Assembly: GCA_003023565.1 (NCBI GenBank)
Contig: PXSA01000022.1
Span: 1-59,264 of the forward strand
DNA length: 59,264 bases
Origin: Halobacteriales archaeon QS_9_68_17
GTDB taxonomy: Archaea > Halobacteriota > Halobacteria > Halobacteriales > Natronoarchaeaceae
Reading direction: 5' to 3'
The notes beneath the pieces were generated by a model. The model made no database searches, was not told the origin of the DNA, and saw only the letters and a list, made by a program, of their open reading frames with translations. A program made the position numbers and the translations under genes. Positions 33,589 to 43,982 of this stretch are shown here, one piece after another (position 1 is the stretch's first letter; every line of letters starts with the position of its first letter).

Positions 33589-36500
33589 ATGAAAGGAATC
33601 GTACTGGCCGCGCTGCTCGTTTCGACGACGGTTGGGACCCCTATCGCAGCATACCCTCCAGATAACGAAGTCCCGCTGGCAGACGCCGGACTCGACCAGA
33701 CTGTCTCGCTCGGAACTACAGTGCTTCTCGACGCGACCGGTTCGCGCGACCCGGACGGCGCGATCGACGAGTACAGATGGCGTATCACGACACCGAACGG
33801 TTCCGTGACCACACCATCATGCGCGGACTGCAGCCGGACCGACTTCATGCCGTCGGAGACCGGCACCTACGCGGTTCGCGTCGCGATCACCGACGATAGT
33901 GGCGCGACGAGCAACGACACGCTCTACGTGAACGTCACACCGGGCGACTCGCCGTCGGTATCGCTGTCCGGTCCCGACGCGCTCGACGTGGGAGCGGACG
34001 GCGACTACTCCGCCCGAGTTCGACGCGGCGGCGCGCCCCTCGACAGAGTTCGTTGGAAGGTCGACGGGACAGTCGTTCGGACGCGGTCGCTTTCCGACGA
34101 CGAACAGATGACTTTCGAACGCTCGTTCGGGACAACCGGTGACCGGACCGTGTCGGCGGTCGTGATCGACGAATCCGGGCGACGGGATACGTCGACCATC
34201 ACGACGGAGATCGAGCGCTCAACGAGGCCGCGCCCGAACCCTGCCGAGCCGGACCAGCCGGATCCCGCTCCCGTTCTCCGCGGCCCGGAAGTCCTGACCG
34301 GTACGGAACCTTTCACCGGAAACTACACTGTCGAAACCCGACGCTCCTCCTCGTACGTCGACGAAGTCCGGTGGAATCGCGACGGCGTAGACGAAGGGGC
34401 GGCGAGAGGACTCGCCGTCGACTGGGAGCCCGGTCGTCACTCGCTATCTCCGACCGTAACCTACTCCGACGGCAAACGTACGGAAGCGCGATTCGAGAAC
34501 GGGCGTTCGTCGGTCGTCGTCGACGCCCGACCGACGGCCTCGTTCCGAAAGATCGACAACGGCAGCACGCTCAGCGGTATCGTCAACGCGTCGGACGCTA
34601 ACGGCAACCTCCAGCAGGTCTACATCGACGTTAACGGGAGAACCGTCCGAGAGTGGGACGCACGCGATAGTACGAGTTTCGGCAGAATTTACGAACGACA
34701 TATCCTCTTCCGGGAACGCGATGTCTCGCTCGGCAGCGCCGAGAACGTAACGCTCGTCGCGGTCGACGCCCGCGGACAACGCTTTGAAACGACTCGCAAC
34801 GTTACTCCCCGTGCGGACCCGGAGATCGTCAGTGCCGAGTTCGTCAACGGGCCGGTCGACTCCTACCACGACCGGATCGAGGCCGAACGATACGCTGCCC
34901 ACCACGTGTTGAAGATTGACTTAGATGGGATGAGTCCTGGCGATGTTCGAGTATCTACTGATACATTCTCGGCAAATGTCACCGAAGTTGATACTATTGC
35001 ATTTAACAAGCACAGGGAATATGACAAAAGAAACGATACATTGACAGTTCATACTTATTGGAGCGGGAAATCGCCCGACAATTACACCGTTTATTCGGAC
35101 ATGAGAGTGTTAGGGACCACTCAGGCAAATCATGATAGCGAGTCAGTATCATCAACTTTCTCAGTTACCCCTAGCCCACCAGAGATCAGAATCGACATCA
35201 TGCATGGTGGTTACTTCGACCATATCAAAGACTATGGGAAAGTAATAGATGCTCGAAGGTCGTTTGACCCAGATGGTACTAAACTAAGATTCAGATGGGG
35301 TCAGGGAGCGCAAAAGACCACTACGAAGGGAATTGGAAAGCTCGACTCGTTTAAATTTGCCAACCTCACTGTGCGTGATGACTTTGACTTGGAAAGTGAA
35401 ATTCCCCATAATTTCGCCCACTATTACACTCCAGACGTCCGACGAGTGAGAGAAGTGTCCGACGGCCCATACGATATGGGTGATTCAGTTCGATACGAAG
35501 TATATTCGGACCGCTTCCAGTTCACTAAAAACCTGTTTCATGAACGCCACGATGTGGACGTCACCGCGTCACATGGCGTTCAGTTACTGAAACTCGATAC
35601 TAACGAAATAGATAAGAGGCGGGCAGAAACTGATCCAGATATCGATAAAAGTGGAGAACAGTACGTTGCAACGGTCGAAGTAAAAGCAAGAGCGTTGACT
35701 GAAGACAAGCCGGCACCGGACGTTGTTTTCTACAATCCAGTTAATCCAGATACGACTCGGAAAACCGTCTCTTTGCGGACCGATAGCCAGATCCTCGCCC
35801 CCGCCAAGTGGCAACGGACGAACATGACTATCGAGGACCTCTCGTACGTAGTGAGTATCCCGTACAGATCGCAGCGAACGGTCTCCTCCGCAGAGTTGCG
35901 CGATCAGTTACTCAACGATGGGTACCGTCTTGACGGCCGAGACGTGACTGGTTCCGAGTACGTTGTCGAGGAACGAAAGCAGGTAAAAGAGGCCCAGTAC
36001 GAAAAAGAGACGAAATGGTTCCCGAGTAGAACCGGAAGAAGCCAGTTCCTCGAAATAAACGACGACTGGACGCTCGGAGAAAGAAGTGTAGAGCAGGAGA
36101 CTCGTATTTCTACCGAAACGGAGTGGCGAAATTCCCACGGTGGACGCGGAGAATACACCGGTGAGACCCGACGGGTTCAAACGGAACCGGCGCAATATCG
36201 CACCCAGCGAAAGTACCGATATTCGACTCGCGTCGAGCGTACGAGAACAGTCACTGAGACTCACACAACTACTGTTCCAGATCCTGACGGATGGGGAACG
36301 ATAGAATACACGTACGAAACGACTAGCGAAGAGAGTTACATTGAGACGGTCAAGAGATCCTACTGGAGTACGTCATCAAGGAATCCCTCGCACACCTTCA
36401 CTGGAGCGACACGGCGTATCCAGAACTCCCCCGCACGGTACACCACGCAATACCAGTATTCGTATCGGACTGAACAGGTAGAGAACATCGTCCGATACAG

Positions 36501-36921
36501 TGCGACCCGACGGGTGCAGACTCAGTCTGCGGAGTATAAGTGGAAGACACGCGAAACTCTCTCAAACAAAGCTACTGCCGACCAAATGGCACGAACCAGT
36601 CCTAACGTGAGAATCGGCGGCCGACAACCGACTAAAGAGTGGATACTGAGCAAACAGACCGGAGTCAGAAATATCACTATACCAGATTATAACGATCCGA
36701 ACAATGTCGTTCGAACGGAAGCACGTGTTTCTGGCGTCGTTGCCCGTATTTATGAACAAATCAACGGCGATGATCGACATCAAGAGTATATACGAGACTT
36801 CACTAAGAATTACTCTGGGCAGGGGATTGTAACTCCAAGAACAATAAAAGATGATTTACAAACTATAGGTGAAGAAAAAGACCCATGTCTCCCCAATGTG
36901 CAGCAGAGGTGTAACGTATGA
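33589..36921 (+). CDS. Large secreted PKD-domain protein, mosaic composition
   Basis: 1110 residues with a signal peptide (about 1-21). A PKD domain at about 25-120 (LDATGSRDPDGAIDEYRW) is followed by further beta domains to about 440. From about residue 440 to 740 the DNA is clearly AT-richer with different codon use. The C-terminal third is Arg/Tyr/Thr-rich and has three related repeats: ETRRVQTEPAQYRTQ, ATRRIQNSPARYTTQ and ATRRVQTQSAEYKWK. There is no membrane anchor; the final CLPNVQQRCNV has two Cys. TTTATAC at 33550-33556 is the likely TATA. The stop overlaps the next gene's ATG (ATGA). Probably extracellular; function unknown. Confidence 0.75.
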   Translation: MKGIVLAALLVSTTVGTPIAAYPPDNEVPLADAGLDQTVSLGTTVLLDATGSRDPDGAIDEYRWRITTPNGSVTTPSCADCSRTDFMPSETGTYAVRVAITDDSGATSNDTLYVNVTPGDSPSVSLSGPDALDVGADGDYSARVRRGGAPLDRVRWKVDGTVVRTRSLSDDEQMTFERSFGTTGDRTVSAVVIDESGRRDTSTITTEIERSTRPRPNPAEPDQPDPAPVLRGPEVLTGTEPFTGNYTVETRRSSSYVDEVRWNRDGVDEGAARGLAVDWEPGRHSLSPTVTYSDGKRTEARFENGRSSVVVDARPTASFRKIDNGSTLSGIVNASDANGNLQQVYIDVNGRTVREWDARDSTSFGRIYERHILFRERDVSLGSAENVTLVAVDARGQRFETTRNVTPRADPEIVSAEFVNGPVDSYHDRIEAERYAAHHVLKIDLDGMSPGDVRVSTDTFSANVTEVDTIAFNKHREYDKRNDTLTVHTYWSGKSPDNYTVYSDMRVLGTTQANHDSESVSSTFSVTPSPPEIRIDIMHGGYFDHIKDYGKVIDARRSFDPDGTKLRFRWGQGAQKTTTKGIGKLDSFKFANLTVRDDFDLESEIPHNFAHYYTPDVRRVREVSDGPYDMGDSVRYEVYSDRFQFTKNLFHERHDVDVTASHGVQLLKLDTNEIDKRRAETDPDIDKSGEQYVATVEVKARALTEDKPAPDVVFYNPVNPDTTRKTVSLRTDSQILAPAKWQRTNMTIEDLSYVVSIPYRSQRTVSSAELRDQLLNDGYRLDGRDVTGSEYVVEERKQVKEAQYEKETKWFPSRTGRSQFLEINDDWTLGERSVEQETRISTETEWRNSHGGRGEYTGETRRVQTEPAQYRTQRKYRYSTRVERTRTVTETHTTTVPDPDGWGTIEYTYETTSEESYIETVKRSYWSTSSRNPSHTFTGATRRIQNSPARYTTQYQYSYRTEQVENIVRYSATRRVQTQSAEYKWKTRETLSNKATADQMARTSPNVRIGGRQPTKEWILSKQTGVRNITIPDYNDPNNVVRTEARVSGVVARIYEQINGDDRHQEYIRDFTKNYSGQGIVTPRTIKDDLQTIGEEKDPCLPNVQQRCNV

Positions 36922-37868
36922 GCGAGCGCTTCTGCATAGGTACACTATTGCTTCTGGTAATGTCCTTCTCCATAGGCGGGGTATTAGTTACCTCGGCAAG
37001 CAGTTCCGACAGCATATATAAGTCCAATGATACGGAGAACATGACGGATAATCATAATATCGAATATACGGTAACATTCAGCGAAAAGGAAAATCAGGTT
37101 GAAATTGAAGCATATAATCCTACATCTCGTAATCGCCTCACCGGGTTCGAACTGAGAGTTGACGGATATCGGAATCGCGACGAGAATCTCAATTTGTCCC
37201 CAAACGAAACCTGGAAAGCATCTTGGGATTTCTCCAATAGCATCGATGCTACTAAAAAGAACCATACAGTAAGATTTTCTATATTAGGAAACTCCATACA
37301 TAAAAATTTCACTAGAGATATTCCGCTATCGAATTCGAGCAAAGTACCGACTCCCCGTATCACCAATGTCACGGTGACTAATGGAACAGTCTACGGCAAC
37401 GAAACGGCGATCTTAGAGGTCACCATAGAGAATCCGGCGGATCAGCTGTACGGGTCGAACCTGATGGTGCACACGCTCGAGACGAACCACAGTCGCGTCG
37501 GGGGAGCGACTGCCGCCCCTAGGAGCACATCGACGGTTCAGGTTCCCTTAGACGAACCCCGGGGAGCAACCGTCGCTGGCGAGGTCCGACTGTACGACCG
37601 CAACCTCTCGGACGCGGAGGACGGCTTCGACCAGCGTGAGTTCGTCGGTCGCGCGGGCGAAGACACGCAAGTGTGGAACCGGACGTACGAACCGGTGGAA
37701 CCGTACTGGGGGGAAAGTAGCGGGTATCGGTACGAGAACGAGACGATGGAGGAACGGATCGACAACGGTAACGACGAATCGTTAGACCCTGTCTCCGTGG
37801 GTGTCGTCGCCGGACTCGGGGTCCTTGTCGTAACCCTTCTGTCCCTCGCCGCCCGGCGACTCCGGTAA
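36918..37868 (+). CDS. Exported membrane-anchored protein of unknown function
   Basis: 316 residues. N-terminal signal (FCIGTLLLLVMSFSIGGVLVT), an Asn/Ser-rich outer domain with many potential glycosylation sites (NHT, NFT, NVT, NRT), and a C-terminal helix VGVVAGLGVLVVTLLSLAARR with a short basic tail. The part to about residue 170 is AT-rich; after that codon use returns to the GC-rich norm. The 4-nt overlap with the PKD gene suggests that this protein holds or exports its partner at the surface. I do not recognise the family. Confidence 0.7.
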   Translation: MSERFCIGTLLLLVMSFSIGGVLVTSASSSDSIYKSNDTENMTDNHNIEYTVTFSEKENQVEIEAYNPTSRNRLTGFELRVDGYRNRDENLNLSPNETWKASWDFSNSIDATKKNHTVRFSILGNSIHKNFTRDIPLSNSSKVPTPRITNVTVTNGTVYGNETAILEVTIENPADQLYGSNLMVHTLETNHSRVGGATAAPRSTSTVQVPLDEPRGATVAGEVRLYDRNLSDAEDGFDQREFVGRAGEDTQVWNRTYEPVEPYWGESSGYRYENETMEERIDNGNDESLDPVSVGVVAGLGVLVVTLLSLAARRLR

Positions 37869-37872
37869 CCGC

Positions 37873-39040
37873 TTACTCCTCATTCTCCGGACTGCTCGGG
37901 TGGTAGTTCGTGTCGTACTCGCCGGGCTGGTCGTCGACGCGGTCGGGGTTCATGCGGCCGGAGAGCAGCATGAAGTCGACGAGCGTCAGCGCGAGCATCG
38001 CCTCGACGACGGGCACGCCGCGGGGTGGGAGGACGGGGTCGTGGCGGCCGATGACCTTCTCCTCTTTCTCCTCGCCGGTCTCCCAGTCGACCGTCCGCTG
38101 TGACTTGGGGATCGAGGTGGGCGCGTGGAGCGTCACCTCGCCGTAGAGAGGTTCGCCGCTGGTGATGCCGCCTTGGAGGCCGCCGTGGTCGTTCTCGGCC
38201 GGGACCGGGTCACCTCTATCTCGCGGCTCCTCGCCGCCGCCGCCAGTGGTCGTTGCGCTCGTAGCCAGTGTACTCGCGGGCGTCCTTGCCGAGGCCGAAC
38301 TCGAAGGCGGTCGTCGCGGGGACGCTCATCATCGCCTGGCCGAGGCGGGCCTCGACCGAGTCGAACCGCGGCGCGCCGAGGCCGCGCGGGACGCCGCGGG
38401 CCTCGAAATAGATGCTCCCGCCGATGGAGTCGCCCGCCTCCTGGTACTGCTCGATGAGTTCCTGCATCTCCGTGGCGGTCTCGGGGTGAGCACAGCGGAC
38501 GTCGTTCTCCTCGGAGTGCTCCTTGATCTGCTCGAAGGAGACGTCGGGGGCCTCGACGTCGCCGATCTGGTTGACGTGGGCCTTGAGCTCGATGCCTTCG
38601 CGCGCGAGCAGTTTCTTGGCGACCGCGCCGGCGGCGACCCAGTTGACAGTCTCGCGGGCCGAGGACCGGCCGCCGCCGCCCCAGTTGCGCGTGCCGAACT
38701 TGGCGGAGTAGGTGAAGTCGCCGTGGCTCGGCCGCGGTGCGGTGATGAAGGGTTCGTACTTGCCGGAGCGGGCGTCCTTGTTCCGGATGACCATCCCGAT
38801 GGGGGTGCCCGTCGTGTAGCCGTCCTGAATCCCGCTCTTGATGGAGACGTCGTCGGGTTCGCCGCGGCTCGTCGTGATCATCGACTGGCCGGGCTTGCGC
38901 CGGTCGAGGTCTTCCTGAACGTCCTCCTCGGAGAGTTCGAGGCCGGCGGGACAGCCGCTGACCGTCACGCCCATCGCCTCGCCGTGGCTCTCGCCGAAGG
39001 TGGTCACCTGAAACAGGCGACCGAAGCTGTTGCCGTTCAT
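37873..39040 (-). pseudogene. aroC: Chorismate synthase AroC, frameshifted
   Basis: The N-terminal part (39040 to about 38245) is a clean AroC (MNGNSFGRLFQVTTFGESHG, SARETVNWVAAGAVAKKLL, GSIYFEARGVPRGLGAPRFD). After YERNDHW the frame runs into Arg codons and stops at 38216. The other frame continues with DPVPAENDHGGLQGGITSGE and a normal C-terminus (HDPVLPPRGVPVVEAMLALTLVDFML) to the stop at 37873. The shift is net +1 (or -2) within a GGC-repeat region at about 38220-38246. AroC makes chorismate from EPSP and should be needed for aromatic amino acids, so a sequencing error is at least as likely as real loss. aroA and tyrA are nearby. Confidence 0.85.
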
Positions 39041-39130
39041 TACGCAACCGTCCGGGGGCCGGGCATTTAGATGTTGCAATACGCGCAAGCACCGACCGGA
39101 CGGAGCGGCCCTTCGACCAGGGCGGCAGGT

Positions 39131-40387
39131 CTACGCTCGCAGGGCCGACAGCCGAACCGCAGCGAACGGCACGAGCATCTCGTGGGGGTGCAGGCCGCCG
39201 TGCATCCCGACCAGTTCGAGTTCGTCGGGCTCCGCGTCGTCGAACCAGGTGCCGAGACCGCGGTGCGTAAGGACGAGGTCGCCCAGTCGTCGCCGGAAGG
39301 TTTCAGACGCTTCGACGTCGCCGAACAGGCCACGATCCAGTACGTCTTCCCGGCGGAAAACGCGCGCATCGAGTTCGTCGAGCAGGTGCTCGCGTACCGG
39401 TTCGATACGGTCGGGCCGGAGGTGGAGGTGCACGTTCCGCGGACTCCCCGAACACCGGATCGGCGTGCCGTCTGCGTGCTGGCGGAGGCTCTCCGTGACA
39501 TCCCCGACCGCACCGAGGTCCACGTTCCGCTCCGGGTCCGTGTCGACGTGACCGTGGTCTGCGGTGACGAGTAGGAGCGTGTCTTCGGCCGTCTCGTCGG
39601 CGAGGCCGTCGAGGGCTTTCCCGACCGCTTCGTCGACCGCCGCGAGCGCCGACTGATACTCGTCGGACTCGGTCCCGGCCTCGTGGGACGCGTGGTCGAC
39701 GTGCGGGAAATAGGCGAACACGTACGACGGGTCCTCAGCGGCGGCGACCACATCGCGGAGCGTCGACGCCGTGTCCGCAGCGTTCCCGTACTCGTACGTG
39801 TGTGGTACCGTTCCGGGGTAGGCTTTGTCGAGTGGGTCGACGTGGTGCGATTCGATGCCGCGGTCGCCGAGTTCGGGGTAGAGCGGGTCGGCGTCGAACA
39901 CGTCCTCGCGAGTCAGCCCCGCCGGTTCCTCGCCGTCCTTGGTCCGGAACGGCAACGCCTCGAACGCCTCGTCAACAGTCGGTTCGTACACGTTCCACCC
40001 GACGCCGCCGTGCTCTGCCGGGAGCGCGCCCGTGTGGAACGTCGTGATCGCGGCAGCCGTCTCGGAGGGGTAGATGGAGGTCAGCGGCGTCACGGCACCG
40101 CGTTCCGTCACGCGCCCCAGGAACTCGTGTTTCGCGAGATCACGCGTCCACCGTTCGAGGCCGAACCCGTCGACCAGGACGACGAGAACGGTATCGACGC
40201 CAGCGGTGTCGACGGTATCGAACACGTCGTCCGGGAGCGTCCGGCCGGTCTCCGCGCCGAGCAGCGACGTGACAGTGTGCGGGACGCTGGCGAAGCAGTA
40301 GTCCTCGTAGGCTGGAAAGAGGTAGCCGTCGTCCTCGTGGTCGTCCCGCAGGCGACGTTCGACCGACCTGCGGATCACGACTGACAC
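39131..40387 (-). CDS. Alkaline-phosphatase-superfamily phosphodiesterase
   Basis: About 418 residues from a GTG at 40387; another GTG at 40378 is possible, and the track frame to 40474 would overlap aroA by 29 nt. Metal and nucleophile motifs of the type I phosphodiesterase/nucleotide pyrophosphatase family are visible: VLVDGFGLERW, the Ser/Thr loop LTSIYPSETAAAITTFHTG, the AYFPHVDHASHEAGTESDEY site and LVTADHGHV. It probably hydrolyses nucleotide or phosphate esters, perhaps as a phosphoglycerate-mutase-like enzyme. No signal peptide, so it acts in the cytoplasm. Confidence 0.82.
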   Translation of the reverse strand: MSVVIRRSVERRLRDDHEDDGYLFPAYEDYCFASVPHTVTSLLGAETGRTLPDDVFDTVDTAGVDTVLVVLVDGFGLERWTRDLAKHEFLGRVTERGAVTPLTSIYPSETAAAITTFHTGALPAEHGGVGWNVYEPTVDEAFEALPFRTKDGEEPAGLTREDVFDADPLYPELGDRGIESHHVDPLDKAYPGTVPHTYEYGNAADTASTLRDVVAAAEDPSYVFAYFPHVDHASHEAGTESDEYQSALAAVDEAVGKALDGLADETAEDTLLLVTADHGHVDTDPERNVDLGAVGDVTESLRQHADGTPIRCSGSPRNVHLHLRPDRIEPVREHLLDELDARVFRREDVLDRGLFGDVEASETFRRRLGDLVLTHRGLGTWFDDAEPDELELVGMHGGLHPHEMLVPFAAVRLSALRA

Positions 40388-40445
40388 GTCCGACGGGCGG
40401 CGCAAAAAGCCTGCGGGTGGCGTGCGAGCGGTTACCGAACGCCAC

Positions 40446-41738
40446 TCACTCGTCCCCGCGGCACACGTCCGCACCGAGGTCGTACAGCACGTCGAAGAAG
40501 TCGGGGAAGGAGACGTCGACGTGCTCGCCGCCCTCGATCGTCGTCTCGCCGTCGGCGACGAGGCCGGCGACCGCCAGCGACATGACGACGCGGTGGTCCG
40601 CGCGCCCGTCGACCCGCGCGCCGACGAGGTCCGAGTCGCCGCCGTGGATCGTGAGCGTGTCTTCCTCTTCGGAGACCTCCGCGCCCATCTCCCCGAGCTC
40701 CTCGGCCATCGCGGTCACCCGGTCGGTCTCCTTGTATCGGACGTGCTCGCAGTTGACGATCTCCGTGACCCCGTCCGCGATAGCGCCGACCGCGGCGACG
40801 GTCGGCAGGAGGTCCGGCGTGTCGCCCACGTCGACGGTGGTACCGACGAGGTCCGAGCGCTCCGCCCTGATGACGCCCTCGTCGCGGTCCCAGTCGACCG
40901 ACGCGCCCATGTCTTCGAGGATCCCGACGACGGCGCTGTCGCCCTGTGCGCTCGGGCGGGCACCCTCGACGCGGAGGTCGCCCTCGGCGGCGACGGCCCC
41001 GGCGGCGAGCAGGTACGACATCGAGGAGAAGTCGCCGGGGACGTGGTACTCGCCCTCGTCCGCGCGGTAGGACTGCCCGCCGGCGACGCTGAACCCGTCG
41101 TCGGTCTCCTCCGCTTCGACCCCGAAGTCGTCGAGCACCTCCAGCGTGATGTCGACGTACGGGGCGGACTTCAGTTCGGTTTCGAGCGAGAGGTCGATCC
41201 CCTCGTCGGTGACCGCGCCGGCCATCAGCAGCGCCGTGATGTACTGCGAGGACACGTCGCCGGGGATCGACACCTCGCCGCCGGAGAGCGCGCCGCCGAC
41301 GACAAGCGGTGCTTGCCCGTTGCCGCGGGTGCTCTCCGCCCGTCCGCCGAGGTCCTCGATGGCGTCGAGCAGCGGCCCCTGCGGGCGCGAGCGGAGCGAG
41401 TCGTCGCCGGTGAGGACGGTCGAGCCGTCGGCCAGCGCCGCCGCGGCGGTGACGAGTCGCATCGTCGTGCCGCTGTTGGCGCAGTCGATGACGTCGTCCG
41501 GGACGTACGGCCGGCCGGCGAACCCGGTGACGGCGAGGTCGTCGCCCGGATCCTCTGCGGTGCCGCCGAACGCCTCGACGGCGCGCATCGTCGCGCGGGT
41601 GTCGGCGCTCCGGAGCGGGTCGTGGACCAGCGCCCCGTCCGCGTAGCCGGCGGCGAGGATGGCGCGGTGCGTGTAGCTCTTCGACGGCGGAGCCCTCGCT
41701 GCGCCCGCGACCGTCGACGCGGAGACGGTAACGTCCAT
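40446..41738 (-). CDS. aroA: 3-phosphoshikimate 1-carboxyvinyltransferase (EPSP synthase)
   Basis: 430 residues. Substrate-site motifs: [19 protein letters not shown] near the start, [21 protein letters not shown], and the later [14 protein letters not shown]. It joins shikimate 3-phosphate and PEP to EPSP, the substrate of the AroC encoded nearby on the same strand. Its promoter region lies opposite the M24 peptidase gene at 41878. Confidence 0.95.
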   Translation of the reverse strand: MDVTVSASTVAGAARAPPSKSYTHRAILAAGYADGALVHDPLRSADTRATMRAVEAFGGTAEDPGDDLAVTGFAGRPYVPDDVIDCANSGTTMRLVTAAAALADGSTVLTGDDSLRSRPQGPLLDAIEDLGGRAESTRGNGQAPLVVGGALSGGEVSIPGDVSSQYITALLMAGAVTDEGIDLSLETELKSAPYVDITLEVLDDFGVEAEETDDGFSVAGGQSYRADEGEYHVPGDFSSMSYLLAAGAVAAEGDLRVEGARPSAQGDSAVVGILEDMGASVDWDRDEGVIRAERSDLVGTTVDVGDTPDLLPTVAAVGAIADGVTEIVNCEHVRYKETDRVTAMAEELGEMGAEVSEEEDTLTIHGGDSDLVGARVDGRADHRVVMSLAVAGLVADGETTIEGGEHVDVSFPDFFDVLYDLGADVCRGDE

Positions 41739-41877
41739 AGCGGAAGCTTTCCCCGCACCGCTATCAGGCTACCGGAGTCGGCAGGTGTACCGCCGAGCGG
41801 TTGGTCGACGGCGGCAGTTTCCGGCGATTTCGGTTGGATCCACGCATGTTTTGTCGGTTCCTCGCGGAGTCCCCCGC

Positions 41878-43050
41878 ATGGATCCCGACCTCTCCCGACT
41901 CGACGCCCATCTGGACGACGTCGACGCCGACGGCTACCTGGTCCACGACGACGACTCGGAGTCGAACCAGCTCTATCTCGCCGGCTTCGGCGCGCCAGAC
42001 CCGTTCACGACGCTGTACACGCCCGACGGGATCTACCTGCTCGTGTCGGGCCTGGAGTACGGCCGCGCGAAGTCAGAGAGCCGCGCCGACGGCGTCGCAC
42101 GCCTCTCCGATTACGATCACCGCGCGAAGCGACAGGAGTACGGCCAACACGAGGGGTTCTGTCGGACCCTCGCCGCGTTCCTCGAGGACCACGGGGTCGA
42201 GTCCGCGGCCGTCCCCTCCGGGTTCCCGGTCGGTATCGCCGACTCCGTGCGCGACCTCGGCCACTCAGTCCTCCCCGAGACCGACGGCGTTATCACGGCG
42301 ATCCGCGCGGTCAAGACCGACGAGGAGGTCGAGCACGTCCGCGCCGCACAGAAGACAAACGAGGCCGCGATGGAAGCCGCGGAGTCGCTCATCGCCGCGG
42401 CGGACGTCGAGGACGGCACGCTCGTTTACGAGGGCGACCCGCTCACCAGCGAACGCGTGACCGAGGAGATAGAGGTGACGCTGCTTCGTCACGGCTGCGC
42501 CCTGGACGAGACTATCGTCGCCTGCGGGGCGTCGGCCGCGGACCCGCACGACCGCGGGAGCGGCCCCCTCGCCGCCGGCGAGACCATCGTCGTCGACATC
42601 TTCCCCCGGGACAAGGAGACGAAGTACCACGCCGACATGACGCGGACGTTCGTGAAAGGCGAGGCCGGCGACGAGGTGTGGGACTACTACGAGACGACGC
42701 TAAAGGCACAGGAGGCGGCCTTCGACGCCATCGAACCCGGCGCGACCGGTGCCGACGTCCACGACGCGGTCTGTGACGTGTACGAGACGGCCGGCTACCC
42801 GACGCTCCGGAGCGACGAGTCGACCGAGACCGGGTTCATCCACGGCACCGGCCACGGCGTCGGCCTCGACGTCCACGAGCAGCCGGCCGTCCACCCCGAC
42901 GGCGAGGAGCTCGAACCGGGGCACGTCATCACCATCGAACCCGGGCTCTACGACCCCGAGGTCGGCGGCGTCCGCATCGAGGACATCGTCGTCGTCACCG
43001 AGGACGGCTACGAGAACTTCACGGACTACGAGCGGGAGCTAAAGCTGTAA
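41878..43050 (+). CDS. M24-family Xaa-Pro peptidase
   Basis: 390 residues from the ATG at 41878. An N-terminal creatinase-like domain precedes the pita-bread fold. The five metal ligands are in IVVDIFPRDKETKYHADMTRTFV (two Asp), GTGHGVGLDVHE (His), TIEPGLYD (Glu) and GGVRIEDIVVV (Glu). It removes or splits N-terminal residues next to proline in the cytoplasm. It stands alone between aroA (divergent) and a lipoprotein gene (convergent). Confidence 0.92.
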   Translation: MDPDLSRLDAHLDDVDADGYLVHDDDSESNQLYLAGFGAPDPFTTLYTPDGIYLLVSGLEYGRAKSESRADGVARLSDYDHRAKRQEYGQHEGFCRTLAAFLEDHGVESAAVPSGFPVGIADSVRDLGHSVLPETDGVITAIRAVKTDEEVEHVRAAQKTNEAAMEAAESLIAAADVEDGTLVYEGDPLTSERVTEEIEVTLLRHGCALDETIVACGASAADPHDRGSGPLAAGETIVVDIFPRDKETKYHADMTRTFVKGEAGDEVWDYYETTLKAQEAAFDAIEPGATGADVHDAVCDVYETAGYPTLRSDESTETGFIHGTGHGVGLDVHEQPAVHPDGEELEPGHVITIEPGLYDPEVGGVRIEDIVVVTEDGYENFTDYERELKL

Positions 43051-43092
43051 CCGGCGGACGAACGCGACGCCGGATCGGTGAGAGACCGCGCG

Positions 43093-43890
43093 TCAGTTCT
43101 CCGCCCGGGCGTCCTCGACCCACGCCGGCGGTTCGACCGTCACGTCGCCGAGCGCGGTGACGCGGTAGCTCGCCTCGAACGAGACCGCCGTCCCGTCGCT
43201 CGCCGTCCCCTCGGCGCTGACGTGGACCTCGTGAACGACGCCGGACTCGCTGACGAGGGCGTGGCCGGAGGCGTTCTCGGTCTCGAAGTTCTGGTTGCTG
43301 TCGTTGTACGCGGTCATCTCGTAGCGAACCAGGGTCTCGCCGTCGCGGTCGACGATTGCTTCCGCGGTGAAGTTACCGGTCGAGAGGAGGTCGTTCACTA
43401 GCTGGCCGGCGGTTTCCTGCCGGTGAGTGCCCTCGAACGTCCCGCTGGACTCCTGCACGCGGAGCCGGGTGTCGCCGTTCGCGGTCAGGTTGGCGTGCTG
43501 GTGTGTCGCGTTCTGATACCACTGGTTGTCCAGGTCCCCGGTCGCTATCGATCTGACCATCCGCCGGTCGTCGAGGCTGCTCCGGACGGCGTACGTCACG
43601 TTCCGACTGTTCTCGCCCCGGACCGTCGTCTGGTCGATCTCGATCCCGTAGTCGCTCTCGTTCAGCGTCGCCCCGTGGGCGGCGACCACAGCCTCCGCGT
43701 CGTCGATGCCGTCGGCGGACGCCCCGTCGGGATACTCGATATCCGAGAGCGTCAGTTCGGCCTCGGTCGTCCCCTCCTCGGTCGTCCCGTTCGTCTCGCC
43801 CTCGGGCGCGTCCGAGCCCATCAGACCCGAACACCCCGCGAGAGCGACGAGCGCGATCGCGGCTGCGACAGCCAACAGTCGTCGGTTCAT
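43093..43890 (-). CDS. Haloarchaeal lipoprotein (DUF7537-like)
   Basis: 265 residues from the ATG at 43890. Signal helix (LLAVAAAIALVA) and lipobox LAGCSG; the linker is Glu/Thr-rich. The body (AHGATLNESDYGIEIDQTT, ENASGHALVSESGVVHEVHV) is that of a large haloarchaeal lipoprotein family whose role is unknown; the fold is reminiscent of LppX/LolA-type barrels. Anchored on the outer face of the membrane. Weak promoter evidence only. Confidence 0.75.
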   Translation of the reverse strand: MNRRLLAVAAAIALVALAGCSGLMGSDAPEGETNGTTEEGTTEAELTLSDIEYPDGASADGIDDAEAVVAAHGATLNESDYGIEIDQTTVRGENSRNVTYAVRSSLDDRRMVRSIATGDLDNQWYQNATHQHANLTANGDTRLRVQESSGTFEGTHRQETAGQLVNDLLSTGNFTAEAIVDRDGETLVRYEMTAYNDSNQNFETENASGHALVSESGVVHEVHVSAEGTASDGTAVSFEASYRVTALGDVTVEPPAWVEDARAEN

Positions 43891-43982
43891 ACCAGTAGCT
43901 ATCATCTCTCATTGATAAATCTGACGAGGGGTACGGACCTGATCGAACCCCTTTTACCCCGGTGCGAGCCTATTTTCGGTCT

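Noticed and set aside
40422..42776. 784-codon plus-strand frame over aroA and the M24 peptidase
   Set aside because: Antisense shadow; Arg/Pro-rich with no start signal.
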